A stretch of 64,000 nucleotides of DNA from Paenarthrobacter histidinolovorans (GTDB lineage Bacteria > Actinomycetota > Actinomycetes > Actinomycetales > Micrococcaceae). Below are positions 16,707-24,849 of the stretch, piece by piece. Location of the stretch: positions 699,425 to 763,424 of the forward strand of contig NZ_BMPM01000002.1 of the NCBI RefSeq assembly GCF_014647595.1, given 5' to 3'. Made by a program: the position numbers and the translations under genes. Position 1 is the stretch's first letter, and every line of letters begins with the position of its first letter. The notes under the pieces were generated by a model. It searched no databases. It saw nothing but the letters and a program-made list of their open reading frames with translations, and was not told where the DNA came from.

Positions 16707-17561
16707 CTAGGCGAACTGCGGCACCGAGGTGAGCGCGGCACCCAACTCACGGACCGCCGTCGGGCTTCCGGCAACGAACCAGTTCATCCCGTTAACTTTC
16801 ACGACGGCGGTGTCCCCACCGGCCGCGCGAACGATCGCCTTACCGGGCAGCCAGTCCCATTCCGGGCAACTGTGCTGGAACCAGCAACCGAGTTCACCAT
16901 CGGCCACCCGGCCCAGATCACAGGAACCCGAGCCAAACATCCGCAAGGACGCGGCGGTGATGGCAGCCGCGTGCCATGGCATGGCTGTGCGCGGATCTGC
17001 GAGCCAGGTGGGGTGGATATAGGTTGCGGCGGAGATCTCAGCCACGGAGACATCGCCCGAACCGGAAATGGGTTCTCCGTTGAGCGTGGCGGGCCGGTCT
17101 TCGCCGCCCAACCAGAGCTTGTCCAGTTCCGGCTGGTAGATGGCCCCCAGCAACACCGACGGATCCACCTCCGGGCTCCCTGGATCGCCACCCTGGACGG
17201 TGTCATCACGCTTCAGAGCGATTGCCGAGCACCAGTACGTGGAGCCGTGCAGGAAGTTGTAGGTGCCGTCTACGGGGTCGATCACCCAGGTCCGTCCGCT
17301 GGTTCCGGCCACAGAGGCGCCCTCTTCGCCGAGGATGCCGTCCCCGGGCCGGCAGCGCCGCAGTTGTTCCAGGACGTAGGCCTCGGCTGCATGGTCAGCT
17401 GCGGTGACGACGTCCGAGACGGACGTTTTGCGTTCGCCCTGCAACCCGCCCATCCGCATGAGCAACGCCAGTTGCCCCGCTTCCCGGACCAGGGCGCTGG
17501 CCAACTGGTAGTCATCAAGTGAGGGATCGAGTTCAGTTGCGGTGTGCCTGCCGGTGGTCAT
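16707..17561 (-). CDS. Inositol monophosphatase family protein
   Basis: Mg-dependent, Li-sensitive-type phosphatase of 284 residues. Metal-site motifs are present: DGILGEEG (Glu-Glu), WVIDPVDGTYNFLHG (DPxDGT) and the C-terminal WDWLPGKAIVRAAGG matching WD-x-AAG. Substrate could be inositol phosphate, histidinol phosphate or another sugar phosphate; sequence alone does not decide. It diverges from the membrane-protein gene on the plus strand with 24 bp between starts. Confidence 0.92.
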   Translation of the reverse strand: MTTGRHTATELDPSLDDYQLASALVREAGQLALLMRMGGLQGERKTSVSDVVTAADHAAEAYVLEQLRRCRPGDGILGEEGASVAGTSGRTWVIDPVDGTYNFLHGSTYWCSAIALKRDDTVQGGDPGSPEVDPSVLLGAIYQPELDKLWLGGEDRPATLNGEPISGSGDVSVAEISAATYIHPTWLADPRTAMPWHAAAITAASLRMFGSGSCDLGRVADGELGCWFQHSCPEWDWLPGKAIVRAAGGDTAVVKVNGMNWFVAGSPTAVRELGAALTSVPQFA

Positions 17562-17585
17562 GGATCCAGCTTAGGTGGCGGGATA

Positions 17586-18215
17586 ATGAATGACATGGCC
17601 AAGACACCAGCGCAGCGGATCAAAAAGCACGGAGCAAAGGCAGTGGTTCCCGACCACACGCTGCCTCCCGTGATTAACACCACCACCGGGCGCACGCCGC
17701 AGAAGGCACAAAGCAACTCCAGGTTGATCGTGATTGCCGGAGTGGTGGCCAGCTTGTTCCTCTTCTGGTACCTGCACCTGTTGACCCTGAACCAGATGAC
17801 GCAGCTCTCCGGCGGGCTGGCAATGCCGGATTCCATGATCGGTGGTTTCTCCCAGGACTACATCGCCCAACTCCGTGCAGCCATGGATGACCCGGCCCGC
17901 GGCCAGCTCAATTACGTCCATAAGACGGCCGGGACGTTGTTCCCGCTGATCTTCGGCTTCAGTTGGCTCCTGCTCATCGGCACCAACGTGGCGCGCAAGT
18001 CCTGGCGCTGGGCCATGTGGGCCGCTCCCCTGCTTTTTGCCGTGGCCCACTTGTGGTCGAACGTGGCCATCGACTCGGTGCTGGCAGCAGAATCGGCCGA
18101 CGCCGGTTCGGTCGCCGTGGCATCGGCAGTCACCGTTGCCTCCTGGGTACTTTTCCTGGTGAGCCTCGTGTGCGGTGTGGTTGCCGTGTTCCTGGGCAGG
18201 AAGCGCGCCGCCTGA
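17586..18215 (+). CDS. Hypothetical membrane protein
   Basis: Protein of about 209 residues with a basic N-terminus (AKTPAQRIKKHGAKAV) and four predicted membrane helices (about 45-65, 115-135, 145-165 and 180-200). The loop between helices 1 and 2 is extracytoplasmic and has no cysteine. No family recognised. Start chosen at the ATG after a purine-rich GGTGGCGGG; an ATG three codons further in is possible. Followed by 177 bp with no gene. Confidence 0.7.
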   Translation: MNDMAKTPAQRIKKHGAKAVVPDHTLPPVINTTTGRTPQKAQSNSRLIVIAGVVASLFLFWYLHLLTLNQMTQLSGGLAMPDSMIGGFSQDYIAQLRAAMDDPARGQLNYVHKTAGTLFPLIFGFSWLLLIGTNVARKSWRWAMWAAPLLFAVAHLWSNVAIDSVLAAESADAGSVAVASAVTVASWVLFLVSLVCGVVAVFLGRKRAA

Positions 18216-18392
18216 GCTGCGTCCTTCCGGACTGGGGCCGCCTGAGCCACGGCCCGCCCCCTCCCCCGCCGTGATCCCTTCCCCTCAGAGATCCGTCAGG
18301 GCACTTCTCCCCATTCCACCCCCGGGCCCGCCCCGATAGTGTTTCGCTTGCCGCCAAATGCTGGCGTGCAGTAAGTGGATTCTGGGGGATCA

Positions 18393-19184
18393 ATGGGGGA
18401 AATTCGGGCCGGTTCCCGGCTCAACATCGTTGAAATCAGCGGCTTCGCGTGGGCAGAGACTGTCCGCAGGGCCGCCGAAGCGATGGACAGCGGCGCGGAA
18501 GCGGACTTTGCTGCCTATCAGGATTCCCTGCAGGCGCAGGTGGGTGATTCGCAGGAAACCGGGGACGAATTGCGTCGCGCCGGCATTCTCGATGCCCACG
18601 GCGTGATGTCGCCACAATGGATCCTTGCGGTTCACCTTGCTGCGTCCGCGCCCCTGAAAGCCTCCACGGTGGTGCAGTCCAACCACGCGGTCCCATCAGT
18701 GAATGAGTCTGTCCACACGGAGATCGGGCTGGCCGGAGGCCGGGGTGTCGGTATTTCCTATCGCCGCCGCATCAGCCACCAGGCGAACGGTGTGGTGGTG
18801 ACGGAAGTCCGCAACGCCGTCGAGGTTTCCTTCTTCCTGGAGGAAGATGCATGGGCAGCCGTCAGCCGGCATTTTCCGGACCTCCGGCGGCTGGAGCCGT
18901 TGCCCGAAGCGACACCAGGGGAAACCGCAGCCAACGCCACCTGCACCATCCACCTTGACGTTTCAGCCAGACCGGCATTCCCGGCGGGTTCCCGCCCTTA
19001 CATCAGCCGGCGGGTCTGGGCCGTCGCAGACCAGTTGTACTCAGCGGAAGCGGGGCCGGGAGGCGAAGCCGCGACGTCCCTGACGGCGGTCCCGGCCACC
19101 GACATCGCGCGCGAATTCGCGTGGTCCCTGCTGGGGGCCCGGGAATACCTTGGCAGCGCTGCCGAACGGAGCGTCAGCGCATGA
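18393..19184 (+). CDS. Hypothetical protein, possible EspG-like T7SS chaperone
   Basis: Soluble protein of 263 residues, no signal peptide or membrane segment. Starts at the ATG following CTGGGGGATCA. Predicted alpha/beta composition with a beta-rich middle (GVGISYRRRISHQANGVVV, VEVSFFLEEDAW). It overlaps the WXG100-hydrolase gene by 4 bp (ATGA), so the two are translationally coupled. ESX secretion-associated EspG proteins are of this size and sit next to WXG/PE/PPE substrates, so a chaperone role is a reasonable guess from context only. Confidence 0.6.
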   Translation: MGEIRAGSRLNIVEISGFAWAETVRRAAEAMDSGAEADFAAYQDSLQAQVGDSQETGDELRRAGILDAHGVMSPQWILAVHLAASAPLKASTVVQSNHAVPSVNESVHTEIGLAGGRGVGISYRRRISHQANGVVVTEVRNAVEVSFFLEEDAWAAVSRHFPDLRRLEPLPEATPGETAANATCTIHLDVSARPAFPAGSRPYISRRVWAVADQLYSAEAGPGGEAATSLTAVPATDIAREFAWSLLGAREYLGSAAERSVSA

Positions 19185-20635
19185 GCCTTTACGGAATGGA
19201 CGTCGAAGGCGGGCGACGGCTCAGCAAGGAGTTCGCCCGCAGCAGCCAACGCTTGCTGGACCTGAGCGGCAGCCTCACGCCGCTGATCGCAAACGTCGAC
19301 TGGCACGGCGACGACGGGCAACGGTTCACCCACGACTGGAAGGCCTACCGGAGCCAACTTGTTGCTGCCGGGCATGCGCTCGCTGCAGCCTCACATGCCG
19401 TACAAAGGAATGTGGACGAGCAACTGGCCGCCAGCACTGCGTCGGCCGGATCCGGGGGCACGTCCACCCTTGACCGCCTTTTGGACTCGGCCGCCGGGGA
19501 GGCCGGGGACCTGTGGGATGCCTTTGGAAAGACCACCAGCGTCCTCGCCGGGACGGCCTCCGCCATGTGGAACCTCGCCCAGGACCTGGCTCCCCTCCCC
19601 GTGGGAAACCTTATGGACGCCGAGGAGAACCGCCTCACCCGGTTCGGCGACTGGGTGAACATGGGCTGGGGATGGCTGACCTCCGGCGAACCGCCGTCGA
19701 TCACCCAAGTGGTGTCAAACGGGGTGCTCTTTGTGGCGGCAACATGGAACACCGCCGCCACTGTGACGAGTCTTGGTTTCCACAATCCGCACCTGTTCGA
19801 TGACGGCCGCCCGGTCGCCGGGGAACCCATCCCCCTTACCGTTGGCAAACCCGGGACCGCCGATGTGAACGGCAGGGCTGTCACGCCCGTGCCGTCAACC
19901 ATCAGCTCCGTCCTGGCCGCCACGGACGCCGCCTACGCCGACGCAGGAATCGCAGGCACCGAAGATACGGGCATCCGGATCACCACAGTCGACAAGCCAG
20001 GAAGTCCCCCCGCCTACATCATCAGCATCCCAGGAACCACCCGCTGGATGCCGGACGGTGCAGCAAACCCCACCGATCTCACCGGAAACCTTGAACTTGC
20101 CGGCGGAAACCTGTCCACCGCCGCCCAGGCCGTCCGCATCGCCATGGAGAAGGCGGGCATCCCCCGGGACGCGCCAGTGATGCTGTCCGGGCATTCGCAG
20201 GGCGGCATGATCGCCACGGCCTTGGCATCCGACAACAGCTTCACCGACAGGTTCAACGTCACCAACGTCGTTACGTACGGATCGCCCGTGGATTCGGCGC
20301 CCATCCCGGCGTCCATCGACGTCCTGGCCCTTCAGCACGCCGGCGACCCCGTCCCGCAGGTGGACCTGGCGGATGCCACCTTGCTTCCGGGCGGCAGCAT
20401 CACCACGAGCCGGGACAACAACGCCACGGTAGTGACGCTGCCCAATCCGGACATCGACCCGGGATTTGCAGGCATCAGCTACCACGACTCCTACCGCTAC
20501 GTTGATTCGGTAGCCCAGCAGGAGGCGGGTGGTCCCATCGCCCAGTACAGTCAAAAGGAATCCACCCAGCAGTTCCTGACAAGCGACGCCGGCCAGGTGT
20601 CCTCAACCGTGTCCAACATCTCCCGAAAGCAGTGA
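19181..20635 (+). CDS. WXG100-like domain fused to alpha/beta hydrolase
   Basis: Protein of 484 residues. Residues 1-100 form a helical hairpin with a WxG turn (VDWHGDDGQRF, Trp41-Gly43), as in WXG100 substrates of type VII secretion. After a linker comes an alpha/beta-hydrolase (lipase/esterase-like) domain with nucleophile elbow LSGHSQGGM (Ser339) and plausible triad partners Asp389 (HAGDPVPQ) and His435 (SYHDSY). This suggests an enzyme exported by an ESX-type system; no EccC-type ATPase is in the window. Coupled at both ends (ATGA before, GTGA after) to its neighbours. Confidence 0.85.
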   Translation: MSLYGMDVEGGRRLSKEFARSSQRLLDLSGSLTPLIANVDWHGDDGQRFTHDWKAYRSQLVAAGHALAAASHAVQRNVDEQLAASTASAGSGGTSTLDRLLDSAAGEAGDLWDAFGKTTSVLAGTASAMWNLAQDLAPLPVGNLMDAEENRLTRFGDWVNMGWGWLTSGEPPSITQVVSNGVLFVAATWNTAATVTSLGFHNPHLFDDGRPVAGEPIPLTVGKPGTADVNGRAVTPVPSTISSVLAATDAAYADAGIAGTEDTGIRITTVDKPGSPPAYIISIPGTTRWMPDGAANPTDLTGNLELAGGNLSTAAQAVRIAMEKAGIPRDAPVMLSGHSQGGMIATALASDNSFTDRFNVTNVVTYGSPVDSAPIPASIDVLALQHAGDPVPQVDLADATLLPGGSITTSRDNNATVVTLPNPDIDPGFAGISYHDSYRYVDSVAQQEAGGPIAQYSQKESTQQFLTSDAGQVSSTVSNISRKQ

Positions 20636-21054
20636 CCTTGAAGAAACGTCGCACGCCCGTACCGGCCCTGATCATCATGATGCTGATTCTGGGCATCACG
20701 GCGTGCGGCGTGGGCGGTCCGTCCAAGGCCGAGCGGCTCGGCAAGGACATGCAGGACGCTGCGGCGTCCGTGCCGGGAGTAAAAAACGCCCAGGTCAACG
20801 TGAACATGAATACGTCCGGAAACTTCATCACCGCCAAGCTCACAGGAACCGGCTCCGATCACGCCACGCTTGCAGAGGCCTTGGAAGCGGCTCTTCCGGC
20901 GATGCTGGAGAAGACCAAGGACCTGGACTCCGGATCCTTCTCGGTCAGTATCTTTTCACCCGACGACTCGGTTTCGGTGGGTGCTGGTGATCTCGGCTAC
21001 GCAGGAGGGACTTCGCTGGTGGACTTCCGCGAGTACTTTCTCAACCGGCCCTAA
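20632..21054 (+). CDS. Small lipoprotein of the WXG100-hydrolase cassette
   Basis: Lipoprotein of 140 residues starting with GTG that overlaps the hydrolase stop (GTGA). Signal: KKRRTPVPALIIMMLILGITAC with lipobox GITAC. The mature region has an alternating beta pattern (VKNAQVNVNMNTSGNFITAK). Position suggests an immunity, tethering or chaperone partner of the hydrolase. The last codons and the stop lie inside a 17-bp tandem repeat. Confidence 0.72.
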   Translation: MTLKKRRTPVPALIIMMLILGITACGVGGPSKAERLGKDMQDAAASVPGVKNAQVNVNMNTSGNFITAKLTGTGSDHATLAEALEAALPAMLEKTKDLDSGSFSVSIFSPDDSVSVGAGDLGYAGGTSLVDFREYFLNRP

Positions 21055-21125
21055 GACTCAACCGGCCCTGAGACTCAACCGGCCCTGAGACTTAACCGGC
21101 CCTAAGACTCAACCGGCCCTGAGCG
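21041..21125. repeat. Five tandem copies of a 17-bp repeat across convergent stops
   Basis: TCAACCGGCCCTGAGAC-type units repeat five times with one- or two-base changes. The array contains the stop codon of the lipoprotein gene (plus strand) in its first unit and that of the DUF998-like gene (minus strand) in its last unit. No hairpin-T-run terminator is seen here. Confidence 0.9.
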
Positions 21126-21894
21126 CCTTCCGTTCCGTGCGCACCCGCTGTGCGATCACCAAGCCCGCTGTTGCCAGGCCAATAGTCACCGGATAACCCA
21201 TCAGCCGCTCCAGGGTCCCAGGCTGGGGGACTTCCATGCGAGTGATCCCACCGACCACGAGCGCCCCCAGGCAAACCACCGCACATGCTGCGAGAAACCA
21301 ACTGACCGGTGTCTGCCGGAACCAAAGTACTGCCAGCAGGAGCAAAGCGAACCCGCCGCCGATGAAGAACATGAGGGCCCCCGCAAAGTGCCACGGTGAA
21401 CCCACGTCTTCGGGTACCAATCCCACAACCACCGTGCCGACACCCGCAACGCCCGTCAGGATCCGGATGGCGACCGCCATGATCCATGGCACCGCCAACA
21501 CACGGATTGGAGTGGAGTCCTCCTGCGTTGCCCGGAAACGCCTGGCCTGGACGTCCGGCCTCGCCGCGACGCACAGCAGCCCTGAAGTGAGGAGGAGCGC
21601 ACCCAGGACCAGCGCGAGTCCCTGGAGCACGAAAGAGGCATTCATCAGCCAGTGCAAGGGCGAACAGACAGCCCGGTCCTCATACAGTCCGCAGGAAACA
21701 GCGCCCAGGTCGCTGATGAATCCTGTGGCCCTGCTGTAGGGCTCCGGACCGGCCCAGGCCTCGATCACAGCGGCCTCGGCCACGAAGTACTGGACGACGC
21801 TCAGGTGCGCCCACCCGCCAATATTTGCCCTGATGCTGCGGACATCCGGAAGGAACCATCCTGCCGGTGCCGACGCCGTTGCATGCCCGTTCAT
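21109..21894 (-). CDS. DUF998-like integral membrane protein
   Basis: Protein of about 261 residues with six or seven membrane helices. The start at MNGHATASAPAGWF is chosen because upstream codons are low in coding character. Features typical of DUF998 proteins are a helix-rich layout, an early extracytoplasmic segment with a Cys pair (LGAVSCGLYEDRAVCSPLHW) and repeated small-residue helices. Function unknown. Confidence 0.75.
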   Translation of the reverse strand: MNGHATASAPAGWFLPDVRSIRANIGGWAHLSVVQYFVAEAAVIEAWAGPEPYSRATGFISDLGAVSCGLYEDRAVCSPLHWLMNASFVLQGLALVLGALLLTSGLLCVAARPDVQARRFRATQEDSTPIRVLAVPWIMAVAIRILTGVAGVGTVVVGLVPEDVGSPWHFAGALMFFIGGGFALLLLAVLWFRQTPVSWFLAACAVVCLGALVVGGITRMEVPQPGTLERLMGYPVTIGLATAGLVIAQRVRTERKALRAG

Positions 21895-22002
21895 GGTGGC
21901 CAGCCTAACTGTGTTCGGGCATCGCCCCGGCAGCTTGTATGCTTGTAGTCGTGTCCGGGCCCTTGAGCTCCAGCAGTGGGATTCCGAGCCATGGACACAC
22001 AG

Positions 22003-22075
22003 GCCCTCGTAGCTCAGTGGATAGAGCACGGCTCTCCTAAAGCCGGTGTCGTTGGTTCGATTCCAATCGAGGGCA
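22003..22075 (+). tRNA. tRNA-Arg (anticodon CCT)
   Basis: Full cloverleaf: acceptor GCCCTCG / CGAGGGC with discriminator A, D arm GCTC..GAGC, anticodon stem CGGCT / AGCCG around loop CTCCTAA (anticodon CCT, reading AGG) and T arm with GGTTCGATTCC. The 3' CCA is not encoded. A protein-coding frame begins 2 nt after the discriminator. Confidence 0.97.
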
Positions 22076-22076
22076 C

Positions 22077-22535
22077 TTGAAGCACCAGCAGCCCATCCAG
22101 GACTTGCGGGCCTACCTGGCCGGCAGCTGGAGTGTGGAGCGGACCCTCCTGGACAGGGCCTCCGGCACCCGCGGAACCTTCACCGGCGTCGTGCGTTACA
22201 GCCGGAACCCCGACGGCGGCCTGGACTACCGCGAAGACGGCACCATGCACTGGCCCACCCACACAGGCCCCGCTTTCCGCGAATACGTCCTCACACCCGG
22301 CACGGCGCCGGACTCCATGGACGTGTCCTTCCCCGACGGCAGGCCGTTCCACGTCATGGGATTCTCCGAGCTGGGGCATCAGGACAAGCACTGGTGCGAC
22401 CCCGATGATTACCAGGTCAACTACAGCTACGACGGGCCGGATTCGTTCAGCTTCACCTGGGACGTCAAAGGCCCCGCCAAGGACTTGTTGCTCGAATCAC
22501 ACCTGGTCCGCATCCACGCCGGGAGGCACGAATGA
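22077..22535 (+). CDS. DUF6314 family protein
   Basis: Small soluble protein of 152 residues resembling a lipocalin-like/DUF6314 domain: LRAYLAGSWSVERTLLDR at the start and repeated beta strands with HWPTHTGPAFREY and WDVKGPAKDLLLESHLVR. The only sensible start is TTG directly after the tRNA, so translation is either leaderless from the processed transcript or uses GAGGG in the tRNA acceptor strand. It overlaps the Nudix gene by 4 bp (ATGA). Function unknown. Confidence 0.8.
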   Translation: MKHQQPIQDLRAYLAGSWSVERTLLDRASGTRGTFTGVVRYSRNPDGGLDYREDGTMHWPTHTGPAFREYVLTPGTAPDSMDVSFPDGRPFHVMGFSELGHQDKHWCDPDDYQVNYSYDGPDSFSFTWDVKGPAKDLLLESHLVRIHAGRHE

Positions 22536-22930
22536 CAACAACTGACCTCATCGTGGTCAGCGCCGTCTGCGTCTACAACAGCGAAGGGCAGCTGCTGACG
22601 GTCCGCAAGCGCGGCACGGACAAGTTCATGCACCCCGGAGGCAAACCCGAACCCGGCGAAACCGCGGCCCAGGCCGCAGCCCGGGAACTGTCCGAGGAAG
22701 TCGGCATCGAGGTCTCGCCGGAGCAGCTGGAACCCCTGGGTGTCTGGCTCGCAGTGGCTGCGAACGAGGCCGCCACGAACATCGAAGCCACCGTCTTCAC
22801 AGCCCCCGGAACCTGGGAAGCGCACCCCTCGGCCGAGATCGCTGAGATCCGCTGGCTGGACCTCTCAGCACCCCTGCCCACGGACCTGGCGCCGCTGCTG
22901 ACGGACCACGTCCTTCCGGCGCTCAAGTAG
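22532..22930 (+). CDS. Nudix hydrolase
   Basis: Protein of 132 residues with a full Nudix box: Gly in GGKPEPGET followed by AAARELSEEVGIE (GX5EX7REUXEEXGU). Hydrolyses a nucleoside diphosphate linked to another group; the substrate is not predictable. Coupled to the DUF6314 gene upstream. Ends 2 bp before the convergent ABC exporter stop. Confidence 0.95.
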   Translation: MTTTDLIVVSAVCVYNSEGQLLTVRKRGTDKFMHPGGKPEPGETAAQAAARELSEEVGIEVSPEQLEPLGVWLAVAANEAATNIEATVFTAPGTWEAHPSAEIAEIRWLDLSAPLPTDLAPLLTDHVLPALK

Positions 22931-22932
22931 CG

Positions 22933-24846
22933 CTACAGCTCCGGGACGGCTTCCTGCGCCACAGCCGTGGCCTCCGCAAACTGCGTCTGGTACAGCTCGG
23001 CATAGCGGCCGTCCGCTGCCAGCAGCTCGGTATGCGTGCCACGCTCCACGATCCTGCCATCCTCCACCACCAGGATCGCGTCGGCGGCACGGATGGTGGA
23101 CAAGCGGTGGGCAATCACGACGGCGGTACGCCCCTCGAGCGCCTCACCAAGGGCCGCCTGCACGGCGGCTTCGTTGGTGGAGTCCAACGCAGCCGTAGCT
23201 TCGTCCAGAATCACCACGCGCGGCTGCTTGATGAGCAGACGCGCGATGGTAAGGCGTTGGCGCTCGCCGCCGGAGAGCCGGTAGCCGCGCTCCCCCACCA
23301 CTGTCTCCAGGCCATCGGGCAGGGAGCGGATCATCGGCTCCAGGCGGGCGCGCCGGAGAACGTCCCACATGTCGTCCTCGGTAGCGCCCGGCCGTGCCAG
23401 ACGCAGGTTGGAGGCAATGGTTTCGTGGAACAGGTGGCCGTCCTGGGTCACCATGCCCAGGGTGTCGCGCAGCGAGTCGAAGGTGATGTCGCGGACATCG
23501 GAACCTGTCCGGGGTCCGGCACCACCGAGGCGGACAGCCCCGGAATCGACGTCGTACAAACGGGAAAGCAACTGCGCGATGGTCGACTTGCCGGCACCGG
23601 AGGAACCCACCAGCGCCACAGTCTGGCCCGCTTCAACCCGGAAGCTGACCCCGTGCAGGACTTCCTCCCCGCCGCGGGTGTCCAGCGTGGACACTTCCTC
23701 CAAGGATGCCAGGGACACCTTGTCCGCTGAGGGGTAGGAGAAGCGGACGTCATCAAATTCCACCGCTACAGGACCGGGAGCAACCTCAATGGCATCCGGC
23801 TTCTCGGTGATGAGCGGCTTGAGGTCCAGGATCTCGAAGACCCGCTCAAAGCTGACCAGGGCGCTCATGATTTCCACCCGGGCGTTGGACAGTGCGGTCA
23901 GTGGCGCGTAGAGGCGGGTCAGCAGGAGTGCCAGGACCACCACATCGCCCGGGGCCAGCTGGCCGCTGAGAGCCAACCAACCGCCCAGCCCGTAGACGAG
24001 GGCCAGTGCCAACGCCGAGACCAGGGTCAGGGCGGTGACGAAGGTGAACTGGAGCATTGCGGTGCGGATGCCGATGTCCCGTACCCGTCCTGCCCGGTCG
24101 GCAAATTCGCGCGATTCCTCGTCCGGGCGGCCGAACAGCTTCACCAACGTGGCACCGGGCGCCGAGAAGCGCTCCGTCATCTGCGTGCCCATGGCGGCGT
24201 TGTGGGCGGCGGCTTCGCGGCGGAGGTCGGCCAGTTTGGAGCCCATGCGCCGCGCGGGGATCAGGAAGATCGGCAGCAGCACCATGGCAAGCACCGTCAC
24301 CAGCCAGGAGGTATTGAGCATCACGGCGAGGGTCAACGCCAGGGCCACCACGTTGCTGACCACACCGGACAAGGTGCCGGCAAAGGCGGACTGGGCACCG
24401 ATGACGTCATTGTTCAAGCGGCTCACCAAGGCGCCGGTCCGGGTCCGGGTGAAGAAGGCAATGGGCATGCGCTGCACATGGTCGAACACCCGCGTGCGCA
24501 GGTCAACGATGACGCCCTCACCAATGATCGACGACAACCAGCGCGTCAGCAGTCCCACTCCGGCCTCGCCGACAGCCACAATGGCGATCAGGACGGCCAG
24601 CCAGATGACCGTTCCCACGCCGGCGTTCGCGATGATCGCGTCCACCACTTGTCCGGCCAGCACCGGGGTGGCCACGGCCAGGAAAGCGCCGGCAATGGAG
24701 GCTATGACGAAGGCAATCAGCTTCCCTTTGTGAGGGGCAGCGAAGGCAAGGACCCGTTTGAGGGTTTCCTTGGAGAACGGCTTGGAGCCGCTCTTGGCAG
24801 TGGTGATGTTGTACAGCGAGCTCCAGGCCACGCGGTCCATGCTCAT
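22933..24846 (-). CDS. ABC exporter, fused permease and ATPase
   Basis: Half-transporter of 637 residues (MsbA/LmrA-like, works as dimer). The membrane domain with six helices spans about 40-330. The ATPase domain has VALVGSSGAGKSTIAQLL (Walker A), YRLSGGERQRL (signature), VVILDEATAALD (Walker B) and the switch His in VIAHRLSTI. Its ATG follows AGGAGAAG located in the end of the ABC-F gene, with only 3 bp between the two, so both are expressed together. Substrate unknown; drug or lipid export is typical. Confidence 0.93.
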   Translation of the reverse strand: MSMDRVAWSSLYNITTAKSGSKPFSKETLKRVLAFAAPHKGKLIAFVIASIAGAFLAVATPVLAGQVVDAIIANAGVGTVIWLAVLIAIVAVGEAGVGLLTRWLSSIIGEGVIVDLRTRVFDHVQRMPIAFFTRTRTGALVSRLNNDVIGAQSAFAGTLSGVVSNVVALALTLAVMLNTSWLVTVLAMVLLPIFLIPARRMGSKLADLRREAAAHNAAMGTQMTERFSAPGATLVKLFGRPDEESREFADRAGRVRDIGIRTAMLQFTFVTALTLVSALALALVYGLGGWLALSGQLAPGDVVVLALLLTRLYAPLTALSNARVEIMSALVSFERVFEILDLKPLITEKPDAIEVAPGPVAVEFDDVRFSYPSADKVSLASLEEVSTLDTRGGEEVLHGVSFRVEAGQTVALVGSSGAGKSTIAQLLSRLYDVDSGAVRLGGAGPRTGSDVRDITFDSLRDTLGMVTQDGHLFHETIASNLRLARPGATEDDMWDVLRRARLEPMIRSLPDGLETVVGERGYRLSGGERQRLTIARLLIKQPRVVILDEATAALDSTNEAAVQAALGEALEGRTAVVIAHRLSTIRAADAILVVEDGRIVERGTHTELLAADGRYAELYQTQFAEATAVAQEAVPEL

Positions 24847-24849
24847 GGG

